Shown here: positions 27,165 through 36,789 of the stretch, piece by piece
Numbering within the stretch: position 1 is the first letter of the stretch
Layout: each line of letters starts with the position of its first letter
Assembly (NCBI RefSeq): GCF_000825685.1
Contig: NZ_CCXM01000001.1
Location: forward strand, 1,201,828-1,265,827
Length of the DNA: 64,000 nucleotides
DNA from: Rickettsia hoogstraalii
GTDB lineage: Bacteria; Pseudomonadota; Alphaproteobacteria; Rickettsiales; Rickettsiaceae
Direction: 5' to 3'
Notes under the pieces: generated by a model
Database searches by the model: none
Told to the model about the DNA's origin: nothing
Seen by the model: the letters and a program-made list of their open reading frames with translations, nothing else
Position numbers and translations under genes: made by a program

Positions 27165-27946
27165 TCATAGAGCATAATATTTTGCCTGTTTATATGTATA
27201 ACCATAGAAAAAACCGCATATAGTACTTAAGGCTATATATATTATTCCGCCTTGAAAATGTGCGACCTCAAATATTAAAGATGCTATAATAACAGCTAAA
27301 ATTTGCCGTTTCGGTAAAAGATTTTGTAATGTTCTTTGTAAAAAAAACCTAGAAAGAATGTTTCCTCAGCTATACATACGAAAAAGAAATTATTAATTGC
27401 CCATATTGGTAGTATGGTTGGGATTTTAGGTTCAAATAAGACATAACCGCTTATTAAAGATAGAACCATAATTATTGCTATACATAGTAATAGAGAAAGA
27501 GAAGTATATCTTATAGCATTCGTATGTTCTTGTTTTTCTAAAATATATAAATCACTGACAGAAAAAATTATTAAAGCCGGTATTATCTTATCAAAATTTA
27601 GATACATAGAAAATGGTATGGATAATTCCGATAACTGTACTTTATTAATAGCAAGTATATTAAAAAATCCCGGAACTTTATGAAAAGCAAATAAAGTAAA
27701 ACAAAGGGAGATTAATATAAATAATGAGGTTTTTAGTACTTTATTTAGCTGTAAATTAAAATAGGTATAAGTAATAGCAGCAAAAATAGATAAAGCCCCA
27801 ACTCCTATATATTTATTACGCCTTGATATAAAGCGGCTAAAATTGTAATGCCTATGCCTAAATATGCAAGTCTTTTATCACGACAAAATAAAGATATTAA
27901 GATTGTTGTAATGAGAAAAATATAGGTGATAGTTAAGGATGACATA
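27165..27946 (-). pseudogene. CPBP (CAAX-type) intramembrane protease, two frameshifts
   Basis: Three consecutive frames on the minus strand together give a CPBP-type membrane protein of about 260 residues. Segment 1 from ATG 27944-27946 (MSSLTITYIFLITTILISLF) stops near 27805; segment 2 (from about 27820) runs through the conserved AEETFFLGFFYK near 27360 and stops at 27296; segment 3 completes the fold with IFEVAHFQGGIIYIALSTIC and ends at TGA 27165-27167. The two Glu of the EExxxR-type motif and the downstream His are identifiable, though the usual Arg is not. Two indels make it a pseudogene. Intact relatives are membrane glutamic proteases linked to bacteriocin immunity or prenyl-protein processing. 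Confidence 0.75.
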
Positions 27947-28096
27947 TAAATCTTTGTAAAAAACTATTTTTAATATATAGTTATTTTTTAGCATTAAAAA
28001 TAGAAAAATTATTAAATATTAGATTTTAAAAAGAAAATATAAAAAATAATCATAAGAAAAACCAATAAAATAATATATATGTAATTGGGAGATTTT

Positions 28097-28825
28097 ATGA
28101 AAGATATAGAATATTGGGAAAAAAATATAGAATATTGGGAAAAAAATTTTGAAAGTTGTAAATATTCACATAAATTAATCAAAAGGCTTTTATTTTTAAA
28201 TACCCAAGTAAAACAACCTGTTGATATTAGAGAAATTAAAAAAGGTATTTATTATGCTCGTAAATATCATGGTGAGCAAATGCGTCAATCGGGTGATCCT
28301 TATTATTCTCATCCAATCGCAGTAACAATTATGGTAGCAGAATTTGTAGCGAAAGAAGTGCCTAAACTCTTTACTTTTAGAATGCTACAAGCTGCATTAC
28401 TTCATGACACTATTGAAGATACTAAACTTACTGAAGAAATGATTAGTAACATTTTTGATGAAGAAGTAGCAAGGCATGTAGAAGGTCTAACTAGAATTAA
28501 ACCTTGTGGAAAAATAAGTAGCGAGAAAAGTCTTATTTTATTAATTAAACAAAAAAGATACGATACTGCTCTTATAAAACTTTTTGATAGGATACATAAT
28601 TTACAAACTTTAGAAGCAAAATCGCCTGAAAAAGCTCATAAAATAATTAAAGAGACATTAAAAAGCTTTTTAGTGTTAAGTGAAATACTTGAAATACCTT
28701 CAGTTTCAGAGCTTATATATGCTGAATGTTATAAAAATAATTTAAAGTTTAATATAAATTCTACTTTTAATAAAATTGTAAATTTCGATTCTTTTCCATT
28801 CTCTCAAAATAAGTTACTCCCATAA
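28097..28825 (+). CDS. HD-domain (p)ppGpp hydrolase-like protein (SpoT-type fragment)
   Basis: A 242-aa protein matching only the hydrolase domain of RelA/SpoT homologues: GDPYYSHPIAVTIMVAEF, the metal-binding LLHDTIEDT (about 118-126) and KLFDRIHNLQTLEAKSPEKA. Synthetase, TGS and ACT domains are missing. Such split SpoT-like genes are typical of Rickettsia. Preferred start is ATG 28097, with GGGAG five bases before it (28087-28091); a TTG at 28085 is possible. A 21-bp tandem duplication right after the start repeats IEYWEKN twice. The last 59 bases overlap, convergently, the 3' end of the first MFS copy, and about 90 bases of its 3' end are included in each tandem unit. Confidence 0.8.
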   Translation: MKDIEYWEKNIEYWEKNFESCKYSHKLIKRLLFLNTQVKQPVDIREIKKGIYYARKYHGEQMRQSGDPYYSHPIAVTIMVAEFVAKEVPKLFTFRMLQAALLHDTIEDTKLTEEMISNIFDEEVARHVEGLTRIKPCGKISSEKSLILLIKQKRYDTALIKLFDRIHNLQTLEAKSPEKAHKIIKETLKSFLVLSEILEIPSVSELIYAECYKNNLKFNINSTFNKIVNFDSFPFSQNKLLP

Positions 28826-30092
28826 AGAAAGTTATACCTACCGGAATGAAAATTAAAAATAATCCCCAATATCCTAGATAATTGGTAATATAAACTAAAC
28901 CAAATGACGTTATAATATAAGTAAATAATTTTGCTATTGCACTTAGCATACTAGTATATGTAAATCTCTTAAAAACCGGAAAATATTTATAAAATATAGG
29001 AGCTGCCGGTACATGATCAAATACGAATAATGCAGCTAAACATTGAAAAATAAAAATATATAAAGGAGTAGGGTTATAATTTAACATTATAGGAAAAAAA
29101 ATGAGAGAGGTAAAAAATAGATATAATTTTACCTTTAAGATTTTTAAAGGATAGATTTTATAGCTAATAAATGCAAGACCGATAATACCGAGTAAATCTA
29201 TTATAGATACCCAAAAATTTTGATTTATAATTTGATTCGGAGTAAAACCACATTCTCTTTTTAATATATCAGCACAATATATATACACGAAATAAAAACA
29301 CGGAGGTCTAGCACATTGGATAAAGAAATACCAAATAGAAGTGGCGTTTGGAACTTGTTGATCTAGAATATCTTTGTCAATTTCTTCAAGCTTAATATTA
29401 TTTTCTTGAAGTCTTAGTTTTAATTTATTTTTTTTATTTGAAAATGCCTCTGCTTCTTTTAAACTAGTCCTCGCAATAGTACCTACAAAAGCAATAGTTG
29501 CACCAACAAAAAAGGCTATACGCCAACTTGATTCATGTTGATAAATATTTTGATTAGTAAAAATTGATGCAATACCTAGTGCTACTGTCGTGCCTACGGC
29601 AGAAAATACGGTTATAATTGCTACTAATGAATATTGTATAGGAGGAGATGAATTTTCGGTTAAATATAGCTCTGCACCTCGTGCTTCTGCAGTTGCCGAC
29701 ATACCTTGAATTATACGACATATAGTAAGAACCCAAGAGGCTGTTATACCTATCTGTGCATATGTTGGCATACTGCCTATAATCATACAAGTAATAGCCA
29801 TTAATAGAGTAGTTAAAACAACTACAATCTTACGTCCAAAATGATCGCCTATATATCCGAATATTAATGCTCCTATAGGTCTTAACAAGTAGGTAGAGCA
29901 GAAAGAAAAGGCAGTAAGCAGCGAAAAAGTGAAGGGATCATATTCCGGAAAAAATAAATTATTTAAAAGCACCGCCATATGCACATAAAGCATAAGGTCA
30001 AAATACTCTAGAAATGTACCTATAGAAAGTAATCCGACAGCTTGTTTTTGTTCTTTATTTAAACTTCTTTGTTCTTTTTCGTAGCCTAACAT
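28767..30092 (-). CDS. MHS-family MFS symporter (ProP-like), copy 1
   Basis: A 441-aa major-facilitator protein with 12 predicted helices, of the metabolite:H+ symporter (MHS) group that includes ProP and citrate/ketoglutarate carriers. Family marks are IGTFLEYFDLMLYVHMAVLL in helix 1, the loop 2-3 signature FGYIGDHFGRKIVV (about 77-90) and GMSATAEARGAELYLTE in helix 4-5, where MHS proteins usually read GGE. ProP-like carriers are amplified in Rickettsia and thought to import host osmolytes or metabolites; substrate is not known. ATG 30092 has AGG four bases upstream. This copy overlaps the HD gene tail-to-tail. Confidence 0.9.
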   Translation of the reverse strand: MLGYEKEQRSLNKEQKQAVGLLSIGTFLEYFDLMLYVHMAVLLNNLFFPEYDPFTFSLLTAFSFCSTYLLRPIGALIFGYIGDHFGRKIVVVLTTLLMAITCMIIGSMPTYAQIGITASWVLTICRIIQGMSATAEARGAELYLTENSSPPIQYSLVAIITVFSAVGTTVALGIASIFTNQNIYQHESSWRIAFFVGATIAFVGTIARTSLKEAEAFSNKKNKLKLRLQENNIKLEEIDKDILDQQVPNATSIWYFFIQCARPPCFYFVYIYCADILKRECGFTPNQIINQNFWVSIIDLLGIIGLAFISYKIYPLKILKVKLYLFFTSLIFFPIMLNYNPTPLYIFIFQCLAALFVFDHVPAAPIFYKYFPVFKRFTYTSMLSAIAKLFTYIITSFGLVYITNYLGYWGLFLIFIPVGITFFMGVTYFERMEKNRNLQFY

Positions 30093-30259
30093 AACCTATT
30101 ATATATAATTAGATTACTAAATAAGCTATACTTTTTTGATTAAAAGTCAATAAAGGATTAAGAATTTTTAATAAATATTGTTACAAAATATCTAGATTAT
30201 GTAAAGTTATCTAACCTAAAATTTTCAAAATAATTTAAAGTTTAATATAAATTCTACTT

Positions 30260-31585
30260 TTAATAAAATTGTAAATTTCGATTCTTTTCCATTCTCTCAA
30301 AATAAGTTACTCCCATAAAGAAAGTTATACCTACCGGAATGAAAATTAAAAATAATCCCCAATATCCTAGATAATTGGTAATATAAACTAAACCAAATGA
30401 CGTTATAATATAAGTAAATAATTTTGCTATTGCACTTAGCATACTAGTATATGTAAATCTCTTAAAAACCGGAAAATATTTATAAAATATAGGAGCTGCC
30501 GGTACATGATCAAATACGAATAATGCAGCTAAACATTGAAAAATAAAAATATATAAAGGAGTAGGGTTATAATTTAACATTATAGGAAAAAAAATGAGAG
30601 AGGTAAAAAATAGATATAATTTTACCTTTAAGATTTTTAAAGGATAGATTTTATAGCTAATAAATGCAAGACCGATAATACCGAGTAAATCTATTATAGA
30701 TACCCAAAAATTTTGATTTATAATTTGATTCGGAGTAAAACCACATTCTCTTTTTAATATATCAGCACAATATATATACACGAAATAAAAACACGGAGGT
30801 CTAGCACATTGGATAAAGAAATACCAAATAGAAGTGGCGTTTGGAACTTGTTGATCTAGAATATCTTTGTCAATTTCTTCAAGCTTAATATTATTTTCTT
30901 GAAGTCTTAGTTTTAATTTATTTTTTTTATTTGAAAATGCCTCTGCTTCTTTTAAACTAGTCCTCGCAATAGTACCTACAAAAGCAATAGTTGCACCAAC
31001 AAAAAAGGCTATACGCCAACTTGATTCATGTTGATAAATATTTTGATTAGTAAAAATTGATGCAATACCTAGTGCTACTGTCGTGCCTACGGCAGAAAAT
31101 ACGGTTATAATTGCTACTAATGAATATTGTATAGGAGGAGATGAATTTTCGGTTAAATATAGCTCTGCACCTCGTGCTTCTGCAGTTGCCGACATACCTT
31201 GAATTATACGACATATAGTAAGAACCCAAGAGGCTGTTATACCTATCTGTGCATATGTTGGCATACTGCCTATAATCATACAAGTAATAGCCATTAATAG
31301 AGTAGTTAAAACAACTACAATCTTACGTCCAAAATGATCGCCTATATATCCGAATATTAATGCTCCTATAGGTCTTAACAAGTAGGTAGAGCAGAAAGAA
31401 AAGGCAGTAAGCAGCGAAAAAGTGAAGGGATCATATTCCGGAAAAAATAAATTATTTAAAAGCACCGCCATATGCACATAAAGCATAAGGTCAAAATACT
31501 CTAGAAATGTACCTATAGAAAGTAATCCGACAGCTTGTTTTTGTTCTTTATTTAAACTTCTTTGTTCTTTTTCGTAGCCTAACAT
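30260..31585 (-). CDS. MHS-family MFS symporter (ProP-like), copy 2
   Basis: Protein identical to copy 1 over all 441 residues, in the middle unit of the tandem array. It has the same upstream 140 bases as the other copies, so all three should be expressed alike unless read-through matters. Its 3' flank contains only the duplicated tail of the HD gene, not the whole gene. Complete identity, including silent sites as far as read, indicates a very recent duplication or ongoing homogenisation by recombination. Confidence 0.9.
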   Translation of the reverse strand: MLGYEKEQRSLNKEQKQAVGLLSIGTFLEYFDLMLYVHMAVLLNNLFFPEYDPFTFSLLTAFSFCSTYLLRPIGALIFGYIGDHFGRKIVVVLTTLLMAITCMIIGSMPTYAQIGITASWVLTICRIIQGMSATAEARGAELYLTENSSPPIQYSLVAIITVFSAVGTTVALGIASIFTNQNIYQHESSWRIAFFVGATIAFVGTIARTSLKEAEAFSNKKNKLKLRLQENNIKLEEIDKDILDQQVPNATSIWYFFIQCARPPCFYFVYIYCADILKRECGFTPNQIINQNFWVSIIDLLGIIGLAFISYKIYPLKILKVKLYLFFTSLIFFPIMLNYNPTPLYIFIFQCLAALFVFDHVPAAPIFYKYFPVFKRFTYTSMLSAIAKLFTYIITSFGLVYITNYLGYWGLFLIFIPVGITFFMGVTYFERMEKNRNLQFY

Positions 31586-31752
31586 AACCTATTATATATA
31601 ATTAGATTACTAAATAAGCTATACTTTTTTGATTAAAAGTCAATAAAGGATTAAGAATTTTTAATAAATATTGTTACAAAATATCTAGATTATGTAAAGT
31701 TATCTAACCTAAAATTTTCAAAATAATTTAAAGTTTAATATAAATTCTACTT

Positions 31753-33078
31753 TTAATAAAATTGTAAATTTCGATTCTTTTCCATTCTCTCAAAATAAGT
31801 TACTCCCATAAAGAAAGTTATACCTACCGGAATGAAAATTAAAAATAATCCCCAATATCCTAGATAATTGGTAATATAAACTAAACCAAATGACGTTATA
31901 ATATAAGTAAATAATTTTGCTATTGCACTTAGCATACTAGTATATGTAAATCTCTTAAAAACCGGAAAATATTTATAAAATATAGGAGCTGCCGGTACAT
32001 GATCAAATACGAATAATGCAGCTAAACATTGAAAAATAAAAATATATAAAGGAGTAGGGTTATAATTTAACATTATAGGAAAAAAAATGAGAGAGGTAAA
32101 AAATAGATATAATTTTACCTTTAAGATTTTTAAAGGATAGATTTTATAGCTAATAAATGCAAGACCGATAATACCGAGTAAATCTATTATAGATACCCAA
32201 AAATTTTGATTTATAATTTGATTCGGAGTAAAACCACATTCTCTTTTTAATATATCAGCACAATATATATACACGAAATAAAAACACGGAGGTCTAGCAC
32301 ATTGGATAAAGAAATACCAAATAGAAGTGGCGTTTGGAACTTGTTGATCTAGAATATCTTTGTCAATTTCTTCAAGCTTAATATTATTTTCTTGAAGTCT
32401 TAGTTTTAATTTATTTTTTTTATTTGAAAATGCCTCTGCTTCTTTTAAACTAGTCCTCGCAATAGTACCTACAAAAGCAATAGTTGCACCAACAAAAAAG
32501 GCTATACGCCAACTTGATTCATGTTGATAAATATTTTGATTAGTAAAAATTGATGCAATACCTAGTGCTACTGTCGTGCCTACGGCAGAAAATACGGTTA
32601 TAATTGCTACTAATGAATATTGTATAGGAGGAGATGAATTTTCGGTTAAATATAGCTCTGCACCTCGTGCTTCTGCAGTTGCCGACATACCTTGAATTAT
32701 ACGACATATAGTAAGAACCCAAGAGGCTGTTATACCTATCTGTGCATATGTTGGCATACTGCCTATAATCATACAAGTAATAGCCATTAATAGAGTAGTT
32801 AAAACAACTACAATCTTACGTCCAAAATGATCGCCTATATATCCGAATATTAATGCTCCTATAGGTCTTAACAAGTAGGTAGAGCAGAAAGAAAAGGCAG
32901 TAAGCAGCGAAAAAGTGAAGGGATCATATTCCGGAAAAAATAAATTATTTAAAAGCACCGCCATATGCACATAAAGCATAAGGTCAAAATACTCTAGAAA
33001 TGTACCTATAGAAAGTAATCCGACAGCTTGTTTTTGTTCTTTATTTAAACTTCTTTGTTCTTTTTCGTAGCCTAACAT
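31753..33078 (-). CDS. MHS-family MFS symporter (ProP-like), copy 3
   Basis: Third identical 441-aa copy. It is the outermost with respect to transcription, and its upstream region (33079-33215) borders the 3' end of the type I secretion adaptor gene at 33220, which is on the same strand. Read-through from the secretion genes could therefore enter the array. Membrane topology and family as in copy 1. Confidence 0.9.
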   Translation of the reverse strand: MLGYEKEQRSLNKEQKQAVGLLSIGTFLEYFDLMLYVHMAVLLNNLFFPEYDPFTFSLLTAFSFCSTYLLRPIGALIFGYIGDHFGRKIVVVLTTLLMAITCMIIGSMPTYAQIGITASWVLTICRIIQGMSATAEARGAELYLTENSSPPIQYSLVAIITVFSAVGTTVALGIASIFTNQNIYQHESSWRIAFFVGATIAFVGTIARTSLKEAEAFSNKKNKLKLRLQENNIKLEEIDKDILDQQVPNATSIWYFFIQCARPPCFYFVYIYCADILKRECGFTPNQIINQNFWVSIIDLLGIIGLAFISYKIYPLKILKVKLYLFFTSLIFFPIMLNYNPTPLYIFIFQCLAALFVFDHVPAAPIFYKYFPVFKRFTYTSMLSAIAKLFTYIITSFGLVYITNYLGYWGLFLIFIPVGITFFMGVTYFERMEKNRNLQFY

Positions 33079-33219
33079 AACCTATTATATATAATTAGAT
33101 TACTAAATAAGCTATACTTTTTTGATTAAAAGTCAATAAAGGATTAAGAATTTTTAATAAATATTGTTACAAAATATCTAGATTATGTAAAGTTATCTAA
33201 CCTAAAATTTTCAAATTAT

Positions 33220-34755
33220 CTATTTTTCTCTGAAAGCTTTAAATGCAGTATCAGTAACGGGATCAAGTAAATATCTAAGTAGTGTTCTAGTACCGGTTAC
33301 GATTTGTACCTCAGCTTGCATACCAGGGTGTAATTCCAAATTTTTAACTTTAGCAACTTTATCAAATTCATCCATATCGATTTCAACTCTTGCAACATAA
33401 TAATTATCTTGCTGTTGTCCCGGATGTTGTCTTTCATCTTGTACTATATCGGGAGATATGCTTACTACTTTACCGGTAAATGTTGGAGTTGTTCTTGATT
33501 TAAATGCACTGAAACGTATTTTTGCAACTAATCCCTCATGTACTGAGTCAATGTTTTTTTGAGATACCTTTGCTTCTATTATTAATGGGTCATTAATTGG
33601 CGAAATTTCCATAATAGGTTGTCCGTGACTTATAACACCGCCTATTGTATGATATTTTAAATTATTAACTATACCGTCAACAGGTGATCTGATTATCACA
33701 CGATTAAGTGAATCCGTCAGGGAATTATATTTTTCTTTAAGAGATGCTGTTTGTACTTGAGCTTCACGAAGCTCTGTTAAAGTCCGTTCAGTGTATTTAT
33801 TTTGTTGATTTATAATTTTAATTTGAGTTTCGGTAATAGCATGGCGTATCCCTGCTATTTCGGCTTCAGTTGTTGCAACATCGCTTTTTGAAGCGGCAAC
33901 TTTTGCCTCTTGATCTAATAAAGCTGCTTTTTGTACAAAGCCTTTTTCTTTTAACGTTCTTAAAGCTTTTAAACGGTCTTGATAAACTTCAGCAGTTTTG
34001 GAAGCGGCAACTTTTTTTGCTTCTAAACCTTCAATTTTTTTCTCAAGTTGAGCAATATTTTGATGTAATGCATCTTTCTCTGAGTTATATACTTCTTTTC
34101 TAGATCTAAATAAATTTTCCTGTGTATGAATTATTTTAGCTACTTCCGGTAAATTTATATCCTGCATTAGAAAATCAGAGAATTCGATTTGTTCTAAATT
34201 ATCACGTTCGGCAATTAAACGATTTTCAGTTGCTAAAAAATTACGGTACTGACCAAGAATATTTTCATGTTCGCTTTTTATTCTAGTTTCTTCAAGCTCT
34301 ATTAACTTATCGCCTTCTTTGACTTTATCACCTTGCTTAACGTAAATAGCATTGATTATTCCACCTTCATTATGTTGAATCGTTTTTTTATTTGTGCTTG
34401 GCATTACGATACCGACAGCTACAGCACCGCTATCAAGTGGAGCAAGAGCCGACCATAATCCGCCTATTAATACTAAAAAGATAATAACATAAATACCGAA
34501 AAGTATAGGTGACCTTGCAGCCTGGGCTACGTTATTACGATCTTTATCAGTTTTCTTGGTAATAAAATTAACAAACCTATCAAGTTTTACTAATAAGAAT
34601 TCTATAGTATGAGAGGTTTTCTTTAATGTAGTATTTATTAAAGCTTTACGTTTAGAGCTTTGACCTTTAAGGTTTAATGAGTCTTCGCGTAAGGACAATA
34701 ATTGTTTCAATTGTTCCGGAGTAATTTGAAGTTTATTGTGTTTTAAGTCCTGCAT
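33220..34755 (-). CDS. aprE: Type I secretion membrane-fusion protein (HlyD/AprE-like)
   Basis: A 511-aa periplasmic adaptor. A cytoplasmic N-terminal extension of about 85 residues precedes one membrane helix (SPILFGIYVIIFLVLIGGLW), then a beta-barrel/lipoyl half (VGIVMPSTNKKTIQHNEGGI), a long coiled-coil hairpin (about 165-340) and the second lipoyl/barrel half ending with LELHPGMQAEVQIVTGTRTL, all standard for HlyD/AprE/PrtE proteins. It would link the ABC exporter encoded at 35025 to TolC. The two genes share strand but are separated by about 270 bp with a palindromic element. Gene symbol is by family. Confidence 0.9.
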   Translation of the reverse strand: MQDLKHNKLQITPEQLKQLLSLREDSLNLKGQSSKRKALINTTLKKTSHTIEFLLVKLDRFVNFITKKTDKDRNNVAQAARSPILFGIYVIIFLVLIGGLWSALAPLDSGAVAVGIVMPSTNKKTIQHNEGGIINAIYVKQGDKVKEGDKLIELEETRIKSEHENILGQYRNFLATENRLIAERDNLEQIEFSDFLMQDINLPEVAKIIHTQENLFRSRKEVYNSEKDALHQNIAQLEKKIEGLEAKKVAASKTAEVYQDRLKALRTLKEKGFVQKAALLDQEAKVAASKSDVATTEAEIAGIRHAITETQIKIINQQNKYTERTLTELREAQVQTASLKEKYNSLTDSLNRVIIRSPVDGIVNNLKYHTIGGVISHGQPIMEISPINDPLIIEAKVSQKNIDSVHEGLVAKIRFSAFKSRTTPTFTGKVVSISPDIVQDERQHPGQQQDNYYVARVEIDMDEFDKVAKVKNLELHPGMQAEVQIVTGTRTLLRYLLDPVTDTAFKAFREK

Positions 34756-34855
34756 AATATTTAATCATTATTATTTTTAGTCGGTGTCTGTCTGCGTTGT
34801 TTTCGATGTCATTCCCAGTAACGTTGGGAAAGCATTGTTGCGTGGATACCCAAAC

Positions 34856-34976
34856 CGTCATTGCGAGGAGCGAAGCGACGCGGCAATCCAGAAAAAAATA
34901 ATTAAAAAAAATTCTGTAAATCAGAATTTTTTACTGGATTGCTTCGTCAATTGCTATGCAATTTCCTCGCAATGAT
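34856..34976. repeat. Palindromic element between the secretion genes
   Basis: CGTCATTGCGAGGAGCG and inverted CCTCGCAATGATG arms; the core (AAAAAATTCTG...CAGAATTTTTTACTGGATTGC) is the reverse of that at 22671-22790 and 23943-24063. A half-repeat CATTGTTGCGTGGATAC precedes it at 34833. Together they occupy most of the 34756-35024 spacer. Confidence 0.8.
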
Positions 34977-35024
34977 GATTCGGTATATATACAACAATGC
35001 CAGTCAAGTCATGATATGACATTA

Positions 35025-36779
35025 TTAGTTATTAATATGAATTGTGCCGCTTTTTAAAGTTTTAAAGTGTTTTTGAATCTCTTCTTCCGTTCCGTAAACT
35101 GCAACGGCTCCATCCTGTAATATTAGAATTTTATCAACAACGGATAATACGGATGGTCTATGTGAAATTACAAGAACTGCTATTCCTTTAAGTTTTGCTT
35201 GTTTTAAGGCACTTGCAAGCGCGACTTCACCTGCCTCATCTAAATTAGCATTAGGCTCATCTAAAATGATGAGTTTTGGATTGCCGTAAAAAGCCCTAGC
35301 AAGCCCGATACGTTGTTTTTGACCACCTGATAGATTAGAGCCTGCAGGACCGATATCAGAATCATAACCGTCAGGAAATCTTAATATCATTTCATGAGCT
35401 CCGGCTATTTTAGCTGCTTCAATAACTTTTTGCGGATCGGCATCTTCTTCCATTCTAGCTATATTTTGTTTAATACTACCGCTAAAAAGTTCTATTCCTT
35501 GAGGAAGATAACCAACATGTCTACCAAAATCTTCTCTATTCCAACGATAAATTTCAGCACTATCTAAACGTACGGAACCTGATGATTCTTTCCATACCCC
35601 GACTATGATTTTAGCTAAAGTTGATTTTCCTGTAGCCGAAGGACCGATAATTGCTAAAACTTCGCCCGGTTGTACTGCAAAACTAACGCCTTTTAAGATA
35701 TATTTTGGTACGGGAGGTTGTGGTAAATGTTTCGGTATAGGATGAGCATAATAAATATTTTCAACAGTAAGATGACCATCAACGTTCGGAATTGGCATCG
35801 CTTCATCTCTAGAAGAATAAGTGTTAAATAAATTATTAATGTTTTTGTATGATTTAATAGCACCGCTCATACTTTTCCATAAATCAATAGCATTATCGAA
35901 AGGAGCAAGAGCTCTACCGACTATGATAGAACTCATAATCATATTACCGGGAGTCATATCTGCACTGTGAGATTTTACAACAATGTAAGCACCGACTCCG
36001 GTAACAGCCATTTGCATTATGTTACGGATAAACCTTGAAAAGTTAGAAATAACACCGTTACGATAGCTAGCAACTGATTGTTTATCAAGTGCTAATATGT
36101 TAAATTTATGCCAATTTTTTGTAACATTCTTCATCATTCCCATTGCTTCAATTGCTTCTGCATTTCTGTTTGCAATATCGGCTTGTGTCATACCTTTTAT
36201 CGAAAATTCGGTAGCTTCACCGAGCGTTTTATTAGTAGCAGCAGCGTTAAAGAAAGCGGTTGAAACTATGATAATTGCACCAAAAACGGTAATAAGACCG
36301 ATATATGGATGAATTGAGAAAATAACGGCAATATAGATAAGGCTCCAAGGGGCATCGAATAAAGTATTAATTCCAGTACTTGTTAGGAATGTTTTGACGG
36401 CTTGAAAATCACGTAATAATTGGCTAGAACCCATATTTGCTCGTGTTGCAGCTGCAGAAATTGAAGAAGCAAAAATTACGGGAGCTACTGTTCTATCAAG
36501 CCATTCTCCTACCTTTATAAGTGTAAAAGAACGAGCAATTTGTAATAATCCGTAAACAAAATAGATATATGCGATTATTATCGATAAAAATAATAATGTT
36601 TGTAGATTACCGCTTCCAAGTACTCTATCAAGAACTTGTAGTGAGTAAAGAGGAGTAATTAACATTAGTAAGTTGATTACAAAAGCAAACCAAAAGACTA
36701 TCCAAAAAGCTGTTCTACATTCGCCTAATGCTATTACTAGCGGGTTTTTTTTATTTAGATTATTATTTTTATTATCCAT
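35025..36779 (-). CDS. aprD: Type I secretion ABC exporter (permease-ATPase, AprD/PrtD-like)
   Basis: A 584-aa half-transporter: an N-terminal membrane domain with six helices (about residues 20-310) and a C-terminal ATPase with Walker A GPSATGKSTL (about 377), signature LSGGQKQRIGLARAFY, Walker B LIILDEPNANLDEAGE and the His switch VLVISHRPS. The PrtD/AprD group exports proteins with uncleaved C-terminal signals through an HlyD-type adaptor and TolC. No RTX-like substrate gene or tolC is in the window. It precedes the adaptor gene on the same strand. Confidence 0.92.
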   Translation of the reverse strand: MDNKNNNLNKKNPLVIALGECRTAFWIVFWFAFVINLLMLITPLYSLQVLDRVLGSGNLQTLLFLSIIIAYIYFVYGLLQIARSFTLIKVGEWLDRTVAPVIFASSISAAATRANMGSSQLLRDFQAVKTFLTSTGINTLFDAPWSLIYIAVIFSIHPYIGLITVFGAIIIVSTAFFNAAATNKTLGEATEFSIKGMTQADIANRNAEAIEAMGMMKNVTKNWHKFNILALDKQSVASYRNGVISNFSRFIRNIMQMAVTGVGAYIVVKSHSADMTPGNMIMSSIIVGRALAPFDNAIDLWKSMSGAIKSYKNINNLFNTYSSRDEAMPIPNVDGHLTVENIYYAHPIPKHLPQPPVPKYILKGVSFAVQPGEVLAIIGPSATGKSTLAKIIVGVWKESSGSVRLDSAEIYRWNREDFGRHVGYLPQGIELFSGSIKQNIARMEEDADPQKVIEAAKIAGAHEMILRFPDGYDSDIGPAGSNLSGGQKQRIGLARAFYGNPKLIILDEPNANLDEAGEVALASALKQAKLKGIAVLVISHRPSVLSVVDKILILQDGAVAVYGTEEEIQKHFKTLKSGTIHINN

Positions 36780-36789
36780 ATTAGTTATA

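Larger units (their letters stand above)
28734..33215. repeat. Three perfect tandem copies of a 1,493-bp unit
   Basis: Units start at 28734, 30227 and 31720, with ORF spacing of exactly 1,493 bp between equivalent positions (MFS ends 28767, 30260, 31753; starts 30092, 31585, 33078). The junction of the units and the right end share only AAA, so breakpoints are at microhomology. Each unit holds the last part of the HD gene, the whole MFS gene, and about 140 bp of its upstream region. I noticed no base difference between copies. No IS or RPE is at the boundaries. Confidence 0.95.

Noticed and set aside
29554..29790. 78-aa frame repeated three times (also 31047 and 32540)
   Set aside because: Off-frame reading within each MFS copy; it repeats only because the unit repeats.
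30121..30150. TTGACT / TATAGC pair upstream of each MFS copy as promoter
   Set aside because: The 14-base spacing is too short for a confident sigma-70 promoter; left uncalled.
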